Assembly (NCBI GenBank): GCA_020431945.1
Contig: JAGQHH010000026.1
Span: 1 to 23,552 of the forward strand
Direction of reading: 5' to 3'
Source of the DNA: Cyanobacteria bacterium HKST-UBA02
GTDB taxonomy: Bacteria > Cyanobacteriota > Vampirovibrionia > Obscuribacterales > Obscuribacteraceae
DNA length: 23,552 nt
The position numbers and the translations under genes are program-made. Of this stretch, positions 1-7,155 are shown piece by piece. Each line of letters opens with the position of its first letter. Position 1 is the first letter of the stretch. The notes under the pieces are model-generated. The model searched no databases. It worked only from the letters and a program-made list of their open reading frames with translations, and was not told where the DNA came from.

Positions 1-1166
1 CTGGTTATGATATTGGTGGCAAGCATGTAGGAGAGCAGGTTGTTCTGCCGTCCGAACTCCAGGACAACATGTTTGCCGTCGCTGATATGAGCGAGGATCT
101 CTTCTATATAGTTGTGATTGACCCGGGGTCTCAGGTAGGGTGTTTTCTGGACCACGGTATTGAGCCGGCGCTGGAGAGTCTTGAGGGCGGTGGGATGACC
201 TTTGTGCATCTGGGTGAACTCATCGATCTCCTCCCCGGACATATCCAGAAGGGTGGCGATCCAGTCCTGACCGAGTTTCTCCCTGGCTATATAAGCGTTC
301 TCCAGGGTCGCTTCCGAGAGGGCCAGCTCGCCTTTGAGGAGGTCCAGGTCTTCGATCTCGATCTGGTTATAACCTATATAAAGCTCATGAGCGTCGGGAA
401 TGCCACGGGCTTTCGAAGATTCTCTGTCCAGGGAGAAGACCACCACTTTGTGCCCGAATAGCTGTTTCAGGCCTTTCACCCTGGGAGCGGAGCGATTCTC
501 GGACATTGCCTGCCAGCCATATTCGTTGTGCATGTCGAAGACCAGGACCGAAGCGATATCCCTGTGGATGAGTCCGGCCAGAAAGATGCGGGTGAGGAAG
601 GACTTGCCGGTCCCGGACTTGCCGAAGATACCGTTGCTGCGCTCGACGAAACGCCCCAGATCCACACAGATCGGTGTCTCCATATTGAGGGGTTTGCCCA
701 CTTCGAAGTGATTGTTGGTGGGATCGAGAGCGTTCTCTTCGCCGAATACCAGAGCGAAGTCCCGGCCCACCGCCTCGAATACCGGCGAGAAATGGCTGGG
801 GATGGTCTTCACCGGGCGCAACCCCGAACTGTCTTCGTCCGAATCCGATAGGGGCTCGTCGATGGTATTCTCGCGCTCGAGCATGAGCATGGGCTGGACT
901 TTGACAGTGCCGAAGGTAGAGCCCCCGGAAAGAACATTGAGAAGAAAATCGTCGCCGCTGGGTGGATTCAGCAGGATTGACGGGTTGGCCGCCTGCAGGG
1001 TGACGTCGGTGAGCATGCTGAAGAAACGAGCCTGCTTGCCTTCCACCACCACGAACCGGCCTACCCGCAGATCCTCGACACTGCGCGATGGATCGAGGCG
1101 CATCTCCAGTCCGGTGGACAGAGAGCCCTGCGTGATGATGCCCAGAAAACTGCCTTTTTTAGACAT
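1..1166 (-). CDS. HerA-like ATPase with HAS-barrel (partial, C-terminus off the left edge)
   Basis: A hexameric DNA-translocating ATPase of the HerA/FtsK superfamily (DUF87) is the best fit; in archaea HerA works with the NurA nuclease in DNA end processing. The first 388 residues are visible with no stop before base 1. Residues about 8-60 resemble the small beta-barrel HAS domain found at the N-terminus of HerA proteins. A Walker A motif, FGKSGTGKS, lies at residues 181-189, and FDMHNEY at about 210-216 matches the DPHGEY-type motif that follows Walker A in HerA. The C-terminal ATPase half, with Walker B and the arginine finger, is outside the window. The ATG at 1166-1164 overlaps the upstream 87-aa gene by 8 bases, implying coupled translation. 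No NurA is visible here, and the downstream neighbour cannot be seen. The family call is firm, the biological role is not. Confidence 0.88.
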   Translation of the reverse strand, partial: MSKKGSFLGIITQGSLSTGLEMRLDPSRSVEDLRVGRFVVVEGKQARFFSMLTDVTLQAANPSILLNPPSGDDFLLNVLSGGSTFGTVKVQPMLMLERENTIDEPLSDSDEDSSGLRPVKTIPSHFSPVFEAVGRDFALVFGEENALDPTNNHFEVGKPLNMETPICVDLGRFVERSNGIFGKSGTGKSFLTRIFLAGLIHRDIASVLVFDMHNEYGWQAMSENRSAPRVKGLKQLFGHKVVVFSLDRESSKARGIPDAHELYIGYNQIEIEDLDLLKGELALSEATLENAYIAREKLGQDWIATLLDMSGEEIDEFTQMHKGHPTALKTLQRRLNTVVQKTPYLRPRVNHNYIEEILAHISDGKHVVLEFGRQNNLLSYMLATNIIT

Positions 1167-1422
1167 GGAAGCCGAGGGCCGAAGCGAAAGCGTCTATAGC
1201 TTCTTGCTTGCCGTCATGGTCGAATGACCTTTTCTCGACTATGTCCGACTCGTTTTCGCCGCGGTATTCGACCAGTGTATATACAGTCGGCTCCTTGAGG
1301 CTGCGCTCGAGCCGGTACAGATTGCCGTTGGTGCCGGTGGCTCCGACCACGCCCCAGACACCGTCGAGGGTTTTGACGATGTCCGCGATGGTATGCGGCC
1401 ACTGAGCTCTCTGAATAATCAT
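1159..1422 (-). CDS. Unrecognised 87-aa protein coupled to HerA
   Basis: I do not recognise this family. The predicted protein (starts MIIQRAQWPH, ends ASALGFHV) has a short N-terminal helix, a Gly-rich turn (GVVGATGTNG), a beta-hairpin-like middle section around residues 30-55 and a C-terminal helix. It has no signal peptide and no membrane segment, so it should be cytoplasmic. Its stop overlaps the start of the HerA-like gene by 8 bases, and its ATG lies only 23 bases beyond the 3' end of tRNA-Leu. There is no obvious Shine-Dalgarno sequence before the ATG, so the start is uncertain, but no other start fits better. The overlap and shared strand support a real gene and a possible accessory role for HerA; that role is inference. 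Confidence 0.7.
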   Translation of the reverse strand: MIIQRAQWPHTIADIVKTLDGVWGVVGATGTNGNLYRLERSLKEPTVYTLVEYRGENESDIVEKRSFDHDGKQEAIDAFASALGFHV

Positions 1423-1445
1423 GCTATTTCGGGTTTAGAAAAATC

Positions 1446-1527
<82 letters not shown>

Positions 1528-1847
1528 AGGGTTGGATACAGTCTGGAGAGGGGCTTCGCACCACCGATATATTATTACACGATCCAGACGGTTCCGACCG
1601 ATATCCCGGGAGTATCCGGATGGTGCTTTCCGGCTCATGGCCGGGGTGTCGGAGGTTTGCGTTCAGGGGCGGTCCGCCGAATGCCGCATGGCATCATGCT
1701 TAAGGGCGGATCGGCAATGAAAAATTTATCTTCAACACAAATAAATTCAGGGTCTTCGGGGAATAAATAAAAGGTGGCGAACCTGTAGATTTGTAACGTA
1801 AAATGTAGAGGAAACAGGGTAATACTGGTATCAGGGATTGAACACGA
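1528..1847. other. Noncoding stretch of 320 bases
   Basis: This region separates the divergent tRNA-Leu (minus) and the nuclease gene (plus). Short open frames cross it but have no ribosome binding sites or recognisable sequence, and they run through the tRNA. The part next to the plus-strand gene, about 1715-1840, is much more A/T-rich than its surroundings, as expected of a promoter region, but I cannot pick a -35/-10 pair with proper spacing. A small hairpin, ATGCC-GCAT-GGCAT, lies near 1680-1693. Nothing else is recognised. Confidence 0.5.
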
Positions 1848-2357
1848 ATGATTGAGATGCATGTCGCAGCGATCGCTCTGGACGCCCGCAACGGGCACCC
1901 GATTGTCATGCTCAACGACAGCACCAAACGTCGTGCCCTGCCTATCTGGATCGGTGCTGCCGAAGCCAATGCCATCACCAGAGCCCTGGAAAATGGAGCG
2001 AAGCCGGAGCGGCCCCTGACCCACGACCTTTTGCTCAACGTCATCACTTCCCTCGGCTACAAGGTCGACCGGGTGGAGATTAACGAGCTCTCCTCCAATA
2101 CATATTTCGCCACCATCCGGCTTTCGGTCCAGGACTCCCGGGTCGACTCCAGCAAGGCTATCGATGCGCGCCCTTCCGATGCCATCGCTCTGGCGCTCCG
2201 AGCCAAGGCCCCGATATTCGTCTCGGCGCAGGTTGTGGCCGACGGCACTATTCCAGCCGACTTCGAAAAGGACGAAGAAGAGGCCAAAGAGTTCAAGAAA
2301 TTCATCGAGCACCTCAAGGCCTCGGATTTTCGAACCTCGGGCCCGCCCGGAGAGTAA
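1848..2357 (+). CDS. Bifunctional nuclease family protein (DUF151/BFN domain)
   Basis: The protein is 169 residues, a usual length for the bifunctional nuclease (BFN/DUF151) family, whose plant and bacterial members have reported RNase and DNase activity. The BFN core spans about residues 1-135. Recognisable family segments are HPIVMLNDSTKRRALPIWIG (17-36), EANAI with the following helix, the HDLL segment around residue 59, and DARPSDAIALALR near 106-118, a hallmark of the family. The tail (about 140-169) is charged and probably a helix followed by a flexible end. No signal peptide is present, so it should be cytoplasmic. The ATG at 1848 has an AGGGA ten bases upstream; an in-frame ATG at 1857 is an alternative. 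It stands alone on the plus strand and converges with the lapA-like gene. The exact substrate is unknown. Confidence 0.9.
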   Translation: MIEMHVAAIALDARNGHPIVMLNDSTKRRALPIWIGAAEANAITRALENGAKPERPLTHDLLLNVITSLGYKVDRVEINELSSNTYFATIRLSVQDSRVDSSKAIDARPSDAIALALRAKAPIFVSAQVVADGTIPADFEKDEEEAKEFKKFIEHLKASDFRTSGPPGE

Positions 2358-2373
2358 TTGCAAGCCAATAAGG

Positions 2374-2721
2374 TCAGGTTTTTTTCCTGGCTAGAGCCGC
2401 TTTCAGAGCCGTATCGAGGGTCTCGATCTTGGCTTCCAGTTGCTTCACATAGTCGGACTGAATCTCTACTTCGAGCTTCTGGTCCTGTTTCTGCCACTTC
2501 TCTTCGGTAACTCTCGACACGCTCTCTTTACGTGCCTTTATGCTCCAGAGGCTGAAAGTAGCCAGGGCGCCCAGGATATAAAAGGCGGTCAGGCTGATGC
2601 CCAGGGGCAGGCTGAAGCCGGCGCCGAAAAGATGAAGGGCGGCTGGCTCGGGATTCTGGAAGGCGAATACCAGCACGAAAATCGTCAGAATGAGGTTGAG
2701 GACAAGAGGAATTTTTTGCAC
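2374..2721 (-). CDS. LapA-domain (DUF1049) inner-membrane protein
   Basis: A 115-residue protein with two membrane helices (about residues 5-22 and 40-63). It carries the family signature FAFQNPEP, as in the QN(P/x)E loop of the LapA/DUF1049 family. The C-terminal 50 residues are highly charged and predicted to form a cytoplasmic coiled coil. In E. coli, LapA helps control lipopolysaccharide synthesis together with LapB, but many bacteria carry DUF1049 proteins of unknown role, so I do not assign the symbol. It starts with GTG, preceded by a modest GAGAG ribosome binding site, and begins 9 bases after the stop of the pseudouridine synthase. It is therefore probably the last gene of that operon. 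It converges with the nuclease gene, with 16 bases between the stops and no convincing terminator. Confidence 0.82.
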   Translation of the reverse strand: MQKIPLVLNLILTIFVLVFAFQNPEPAALHLFGAGFSLPLGISLTAFYILGALATFSLWSIKARKESVSRVTEEKWQKQDQKLEVEIQSDYVKQLEAKIETLDTALKAALARKKT

Positions 2722-2730
2722 GGCTTTCTC

Positions 2731-3696
2731 TCAGCGTTTGAGACTGCTCAGGGCTTCCGCGAAATCGTCCGGAAGCGGGGCTTTAAATTCTAACAGCTGG
2801 CCGCTCGACGGATGTCTAAATGAAAGACTTGTAGCATGCAGGGCATGTCCTTTGAGACCGAGGCGGTCTCTGCCTTTCTGCCCGCCGCTGGCTCTTTTGT
2901 TATAGAGAATATCGCCGGCCACTGGATGACCCAGATGAGCGAAATGTACTCTTATCTGGTGCGTGCGCCCGGTCTCCAGATCGGCTCTTACCAGGGTGAA
3001 GTCTCGCATCCGGGTGAGGACTCGATAATGGGTGCGAGCCTGCCTGCCGTCCTCCCTGATAGCCATCTTCTTGCGGTTCGCCGGATGGCGGCCGATGGGC
3101 TCGTCGATGGTGCCCTCGTCTTCTTTGAAAACACCATCGACGATTGCGGTATACGAGCGACGTGCCGATTTCTCGGCTATTTGAGCGGCGAGATCGCGGT
3201 GAGCGCGATCGTTTTTTGCCACCACGAGCAGGCCGGATGTGTCTTTATCGAGCCGGTGCACGATTCCCGGTCTGAGCTCGCCGGAGATCCCGGAAAGCGT
3301 ATCTCCGCAATGGTGCAGCAGGGCATTGACCAGGGTCCCCGAGCTGGTGCCGGCGCCGGGATGGGTGACGAGACCGACTTGTTTGTTGATCACGATCAAG
3401 TCGTCGTCTTCGAAAACGATATCGAGCTCGATGTCCTCCGGCAGGATATCGACGCTCTCGGGCGGGGGAACTGCAATTGTGATCGTCTCGTTACCTTTGA
3501 GTTTTTGCGAGGCTCTGGCCGGTTTGCCGTCCACTTCTATCTGGCTTTTATCAATAAGCTTTTTGATAAAAGCCCGGCTCAGGTCCGGAACCCTTTTGCT
3601 TAGATACTGATCCAGTCGGCATCCGGCCGCCTCGCCGTCGCCGCCTGTCTCGAGCACGATGGCTTCGTCCATTTCGTCGGCGTCATTCGTGCCCAT
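2731..3696 (-). CDS. rluD: RluA/RluD-family rRNA pseudouridine synthase
   Basis: A 321-residue enzyme that converts uridine to pseudouridine, most likely in 23S rRNA. An S4 RNA-binding domain covers about residues 26-80, with the typical RLDQYLSKRVPDLSR start. The catalytic domain follows, with RLDKDTSGLLVVAK around the catalytic aspartate Asp150, and ETGRTHQIRVHFAHLGHPV, a second family hallmark. Length and domain order match RluD (about 326 residues in E. coli), but RluA-family paralogs with S4 domains are hard to separate by eye, so the symbol is tentative. The start overlaps the end of lspA by 14 bases, with a GAAGAGAG ribosome binding site inside lspA. lspA followed by rluD is a very common order in bacteria. 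The N-terminal 25 residues are acidic and less conserved. Confidence 0.92.
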   Translation of the reverse strand: MGTNDADEMDEAIVLETGGDGEAAGCRLDQYLSKRVPDLSRAFIKKLIDKSQIEVDGKPARASQKLKGNETITIAVPPPESVDILPEDIELDIVFEDDDLIVINKQVGLVTHPGAGTSSGTLVNALLHHCGDTLSGISGELRPGIVHRLDKDTSGLLVVAKNDRAHRDLAAQIAEKSARRSYTAIVDGVFKEDEGTIDEPIGRHPANRKKMAIREDGRQARTHYRVLTRMRDFTLVRADLETGRTHQIRVHFAHLGHPVAGDILYNKRASGGQKGRDRLGLKGHALHATSLSFRHPSSGQLLEFKAPLPDDFAEALSSLKR

Positions 3697-4192
3697 TGCT
3701 CTCTTCTTGTTTCTCTGATGAGATGGCGGCGATCACTACCAGCCCGATGCCGACGTCGATGAGGACGTCGGCGACATTGAAGACCGGAAAGGTCATGAAG
3801 GCGAAGTCCAGGAAGTCCGTGACCCTCCCGCGGCAGAAACGGTCGATGAGATTGCCCAGGGCACCACCGATGATGCAACCCATGCCGATGCTTTCGAGGA
3901 GCGGCGGCGGTGGTGTCTCGAGCTGGCGTTTGATCGACCAGCCGACGAGCAGAAGGGTGAGGCTGCTGGCCAGGATGGTGACGACTGAGCCATGTCCGGA
4001 GCCGAGGGAGAATGCCACCCCGGTATTGGACGTCAGAGAGAAGTTGAGAATCCCGGGCACGAAGACCTGCGGAGCTCCGTGGGTGAGATTGGCTTCCGCC
4101 CAGGCTTTGCTGGTCAGGTCGAGGGCAATGACCAGGGCCGTCGATAGAGGAATGAGGCTGAGTCCGAGAAGGCGACGTCGTCCTGGTTGCAT
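3683..4192 (-). CDS. lspA: Lipoprotein signal peptidase (signal peptidase II)
   Basis: LspA is an inner-membrane aspartyl protease that removes the signal peptide from diacylated prolipoproteins. The 169-residue protein has four hydrophobic helices (about 10-30, 68-87, 100-116 and 140-158). It also has the conserved motifs NTGVAFS (56-62), GNLIDR with catalytic Asp117, and FNVADVLID with catalytic Asp142. The spacing between the two aspartates and the overall length fit the family. Its ATG directly follows the TAG stop of the exported-protein gene upstream (TAGATG), and its end overlaps rluD by 14 bases, so expression is likely coupled to both. All key residues are present and the enzyme should be active. 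Confidence 0.95.
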   Translation of the reverse strand: MQPGRRRLLGLSLIPLSTALVIALDLTSKAWAEANLTHGAPQVFVPGILNFSLTSNTGVAFSLGSGHGSVVTILASSLTLLLVGWSIKRQLETPPPPLLESIGMGCIIGGALGNLIDRFCRGRVTDFLDFAFMTFPVFNVADVLIDVGIGLVVIAAISSEKQEESNGHE

Positions 4193-5248
4193 CTACTCGT
4201 CCGTATCGCCGGGATTTTGCTCCGAGTCGGAATTAGAATCCGCGTCCGAATTGGTGTCCGAGTCGCTTTCGGTGGACGGCTCTTTGGATTTGTCGCCTTC
4301 TTTCTCTACCTTCACCTTGCCTTTCTCGTCCTTGATCGGGCTGTCATCACCAGTAGTGGCAGGTACGACATTCAGGCGCCTGGTCAGATATGAGAAACCC
4401 TTGAGAGCTCTCCGGTTGCCGTCGGTGATGCCGATGGTTGCCATCAAGAGCTCGTTATAGTTCGAGGTATTGGCATGGATCAGGCGCTCCAGCCCGTTGT
4501 CTTCCATGGCTCGCCAGACGTCTTTGTGAGGGGGCTGCGGGTATTTGAGGGGCTCGCTGACGATGGATCCCATCGCTACCAGGTCGGCTGGCAGCTTTAC
4601 TTTGAGCTTGGCGGAATATTCCTGTCCCGATTTGACCTGCTCCGGGGCGGTGAAGGAAGTCTCGAGCTTCTGGGCCAGACCGAAAGCCAGTCGGACCTTC
4701 TCGTAGTTGATCCGATCGCCGATGATCTTCCAGTCTTTGCCGATTCGCTTGAGGTAGTATTGCCCTTCCGAGATGCTTGTGAGCTCTCCTCTTGACTGAA
4801 GACCGGGCATTTGTTTGGCGGTGTTTCCCACGGCCAGATCTCTGGTCTCCACCGTGGCGAAGCGACCTTCGACACGAATCTGCTTGGTCCTGGAGGTGGT
4901 CTTGGCGTCCGGATAAGTCGACCAGAATTCCTTGGTCAGCTCCCGAACCGCTTTCTTGTCCAGACCGTCATTGTTCACATAATTGTCGGCGTAGTATTGC
5001 ATGACCGCATCGAGCTCGTGGGCATTCCACTTGGTCTCCATGTCCGTGAGCATGGTCTCGATGATGCGCCGGTCCTTGTCGTTCTTGTCGTAACTGGGCT
5101 CCAGGGAGAACTCGCCCTCATGGGCGGTGGGGGCAAGGGTCGTCGGTGTCTCGACGGCCTGCGCCGCTGTCGCTCCGCAGGTCAGTGCGGCGATGGCCAG
5201 GGTGGCTATGGCGATAGGCAGTCTTGCATCTCTAGTCGATGCGCTCAT
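4193..5248 (-). CDS. Exported NTF2/SnoaL-like protein with acidic Ser-Asp tail
   Basis: The 351-residue protein starts with a signal peptide (basic start, hydrophobic core about 11-24, likely cut after AAQA near residue 31). Residues about 58-190 resemble an NTF2/SnoaL-like alpha-beta fold: MLTDMETKWNAHELDAVMQYY, then a beta sheet ending in YYLKRIGKDWKIIGDR. Such domains often bind small ligands or hold complexes together; the exact role here is unknown. A second region (about 195-300) has a beta-strand-rich start and a helical end that I do not recognise. The last 50 residues are low complexity: a lysine-rich stretch (KDEKGKVKVEKEG), then Ser/Asp/Asn/Glu repeats. There is no lipobox, so it is probably periplasmic rather than a lipoprotein. 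The ATG at 5248 is preceded by GGAG and GGGAG. It heads the lspA-rluD-lapA-like operon. Confidence 0.75.
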   Translation of the reverse strand: MSASTRDARLPIAIATLAIAALTCGATAAQAVETPTTLAPTAHEGEFSLEPSYDKNDKDRRIIETMLTDMETKWNAHELDAVMQYYADNYVNNDGLDKKAVRELTKEFWSTYPDAKTTSRTKQIRVEGRFATVETRDLAVGNTAKQMPGLQSRGELTSISEGQYYLKRIGKDWKIIGDRINYEKVRLAFGLAQKLETSFTAPEQVKSGQEYSAKLKVKLPADLVAMGSIVSEPLKYPQPPHKDVWRAMEDNGLERLIHANTSNYNELLMATIGITDGNRRALKGFSYLTRRLNVVPATTGDDSPIKDEKGKVKVEKEGDKSKEPSTESDSDTNSDADSNSDSEQNPGDTDE

Positions 5249-5287
5249 TTTCTCCCGTTTCTCCGTTGGATCTCTCGGTAATCTGAC

Positions 5288-5298
5288 ATTATATTATA
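5288..5298 (-). promoter_or_regulatory. Candidate -10 element(s) for the exported NTF2-like operon
   Basis: On the minus strand the sequence TATAATATAAT gives two overlapping perfect TATAAT hexamers, about 40-45 bases before the ATG at 5248. It lies immediately after the mdh terminator, where a new promoter would be expected. No good -35 box is present 16-18 bases upstream because that space is occupied by the terminator stem. Part of the T-rich run may simply belong to the terminator. Confidence 0.4.
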
Positions 5299-5330
5299 AA
5301 AGAAAGCCCGCGCCTCGATCGGGCGCGGGC
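5299..5330 (-). terminator. Rho-independent terminator of mdh
   Basis: A perfect 9-bp GC stem, GCCCGCGCC at 5306-5314 with GGCGCGGGC at 5322-5330, has a 7-base loop. On the minus strand it is followed by TTTCTTTTA. It begins 18 bases after the mdh stop codon, so it ends mdh and separates it from the exported-protein operon. Confidence 0.92.
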
Positions 5331-5347
5331 CTCCAGTGTTACGGCTC

Positions 5348-6286
5348 TTAGACTGCGCAGAGCAGGTCGTTCATCTTCTGGACGTTTTCTTTGATCGAAT
5401 CCGCCGAAGTTTGAAGAGCTTTCTTCTCGTCTGCGTCGAGCTTGATTTCGACGATACGCTCCAGACCGTTGCGGCCGAGGACGGCGGGCAGACCGATATA
5501 AACGTCTTTCAGCCCGTACTGACCGTTGGCGTGAACGGCGCAGGGAAGCAATCTGTGCTTGTCTTTCAGAATCGCTTCCACCATCTGGGAGACCGAAGCG
5601 CCGGGGGCGTAGTAGGCAGAGCCTGTGCCCAGGAGCTTGACGATTTCGGCGCCACCGTTGCGGGTGCGCTCGACGATCTCGTGAATTTTGGCTTCATCCA
5701 TGAGCTCGCTGATCGGTACGCCGTTGACGGTGGCCAGGCGGGTGACAGGCACCATCAGGTCACCGTGTCCGCCCAGCACCATGGCTCTCACGTCTTCGAC
5801 GGAGAGTCCGGTCTCCATGGCGATGAATGTCTGGAAGCGGGCGCTATCCAGGACTCCGGCCATGCCGATCACTTTCTTGGAGTCGAGCTTGGTGGTTTTC
5901 TGGACCAGGTGGGTCATCACGTCAAGCGGGTTGGTGACGACGATGAAGATAGCGTTGGGGGAGTGCTTGAATGTCTGCTCGGCTACGCCCTGGACGATCT
6001 TGGCATTGGTCTTGAGAAGGTCGTCGCGGCTCATGCCTGGTTTTCTGGCGATACCGGCGGTGATCACTACGATATCCGAGCCTTTGGTGTCGGCATAATC
6101 GTTGGTGCCGGTGATTTTGCGATCGTGATAATTGATCGGGGCGGCTTGCATGAGATCCAGAGCCTTGCCCTGGGGAAGTCCTTCCACGATGTCGATGAGC
6201 ACGACATCGGCGAGATTCTTTTCGGCGATGTACTGGGCGGCGGTGGCGCCGACATTGCCTGCTCCAACTACTGTGACCTTGCTCAC
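5348..6286 (-). CDS. mdh: Malate dehydrogenase (LDH-like type)
   Basis: NAD-dependent malate dehydrogenase, which interconverts malate and oxaloacetate in the citric acid cycle. The N-terminal Rossmann motif is VVGAGNVGA, and the substrate loop ARKPGMSRDDLL with two arginines is of the malate rather than lactate type. The catalytic pair is the Asp in GVLDSARF and the His in GGHGDLMVP (Asp150 and His177 if counted from the upstream ATG). Length of about 312 residues is normal. I choose the GTG at 6286 as start: GGAGG ends directly against the ATG at 6295, leaving no room for initiation there. It lies 9 bases before the GTG, which gives the family-typical N-terminus MSKVTVVGAG. The ATG form would add only three residues. 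The gene is transcribed alone and ends at a strong terminator. Confidence 0.95.
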   Translation of the reverse strand: MSKVTVVGAGNVGATAAQYIAEKNLADVVLIDIVEGLPQGKALDLMQAAPINYHDRKITGTNDYADTKGSDIVVITAGIARKPGMSRDDLLKTNAKIVQGVAEQTFKHSPNAIFIVVTNPLDVMTHLVQKTTKLDSKKVIGMAGVLDSARFQTFIAMETGLSVEDVRAMVLGGHGDLMVPVTRLATVNGVPISELMDEAKIHEIVERTRNGGAEIVKLLGTGSAYYAPGASVSQMVEAILKDKHRLLPCAVHANGQYGLKDVYIGLPAVLGRNGLERIVEIKLDADEKKALQTSADSIKENVQKMNDLLCAV

Positions 6287-6317
6287 GGCTGTCATCCTCC
6301 ATATGTATCGAGTAGGG

Positions 6318-6333
6318 TCAGGTTAGCACCTGA
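6318..6333. promoter_or_regulatory. Perfect inverted repeat upstream of mdh (possible operator or leader hairpin)
   Basis: TCAGGT-TAGC-ACCTGA is a perfect 6-bp inverted repeat about 32 bases before the chosen mdh start, in the space between the divergent mdh and PDZ-protein genes. It could be a binding site for a dimeric regulator or a small hairpin in the mdh leader. No T-tract follows it, so it is not a terminator. Function is not shown by the sequence. Confidence 0.35.
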
Positions 6334-6467
6334 TCAGCCGGATCCTTTCTAACTTAAGCATTAGTTCGCTCTTGGCCCGGTTCTCGAGTGGACGATCCTG
6401 GCAGCTTGTCATATGCTGGAGTTGTACAGTGAATGAAAAGCAGGAGAAATCCGGGTAAAACAGAGGC

Positions 6468-7100
6468 ATGCGAATCAATTCAAGAGCTGCTCTCAATCTG
6501 ATTGTCTGCCTGGCCGTCTATGCTGCCGGTATCAGTTCGGCTGCCGCCCAGGATGACTCTCCGGAGCTCAAGCCTGCTGTTCCCAAGATGGACACTCTCA
6601 AGGAGCATCACAAAGATCCATTGAGGGCGGGGGTCCAGCACAATGCGGTGGCGACGCCGCCGAAGAAGAAGAAAAAGCTGAAAGCTCAGGCTCGCGATCA
6701 GGGCTTCAGGGGCCAGGCCGGAACGCCCGGGCTCGGCAGCGGTGGGCTCCGCTCCTCGGCGAATCAGTACGACATGGAGATTCAAAGGGGGATCGGCATC
6801 ATCGGGGTGAAGTTCACTTCGGTGTCCGGTTATCCGCCACTCATCCATACCGTCTTTCCGGGCACCCCCGCCGCCGATGTCGGAGTCATGCCCGATGACG
6901 AGATCGTGGCTGTGGACGGCGTGCCAACCGCCGGGCTCTCCCGGGAGGAGTGCTACGACCTGATTGTCGGCACCCCGAATACGCCGGTCACCCTTTCGCT
7001 CAAGCGCCGCTACGGATTTGTCGTCAAAAAACTCACCCGCATGGACTTCAATGACATCAAAGACCCGGCAGTGCGGCGCGCTTATCTGAGAGGCTTCTGA
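6468..7100 (+). CDS. Exported PDZ-domain protein
   Basis: A 210-residue protein with a signal peptide (hydrophobic core LNLIVCLAVYAAG, likely cut after the SSAAA stretch near residue 27). A flexible basic linker follows, with PPKKKKKLKAQ around residues 64-74. A single PDZ-like domain occupies about residues 105-190: GIGIIGVKFTSV, then the typical GTPAADVGVMPDDEIVAVDG and a helix with SREECYDLIVGTPNTPVTL. There is no protease or other catalytic domain, so it is probably a periplasmic or membrane-associated adaptor that binds peptide ends. AGAGG lies one base before the ATG, which is unusually tight, but no better start follows. The linker and termini are not recognisable. The gene is divergent from mdh. 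Confidence 0.82.
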   Translation: MRINSRAALNLIVCLAVYAAGISSAAAQDDSPELKPAVPKMDTLKEHHKDPLRAGVQHNAVATPPKKKKKLKAQARDQGFRGQAGTPGLGSGGLRSSANQYDMEIQRGIGIIGVKFTSVSGYPPLIHTVFPGTPAADVGVMPDDEIVAVDGVPTAGLSREECYDLIVGTPNTPVTLSLKRRYGFVVKKLTRMDFNDIKDPAVRRAYLRGF

Positions 7101-7107
7101 CTGCTTA

Positions 7108-7126
7108 CAACCGGATCTCCTGGTTG
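7108..7126 (+). terminator. Weak hairpin after the PDZ-protein gene
   Basis: CAACCGG-ATCTC-CTGGTTG forms a 7-bp stem with one G-T pair, starting 8 bases after the PDZ-protein stop. No T-run follows, so at most it is a weak or factor-assisted terminator or an RNA-end stabiliser. Confidence 0.3.
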
Positions 7127-7155
7127 CCGGGGTCTTCATCTGCTAAACTGGCGCC

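Noticed and set aside
2362..2392. T7 run with CAGG/CCTG arms between the nuclease and lapA-like genes
   Set aside because: The stem is only four base pairs and the T-run is in the loop, not after the stem, so it is not a convincing terminator on either strand.
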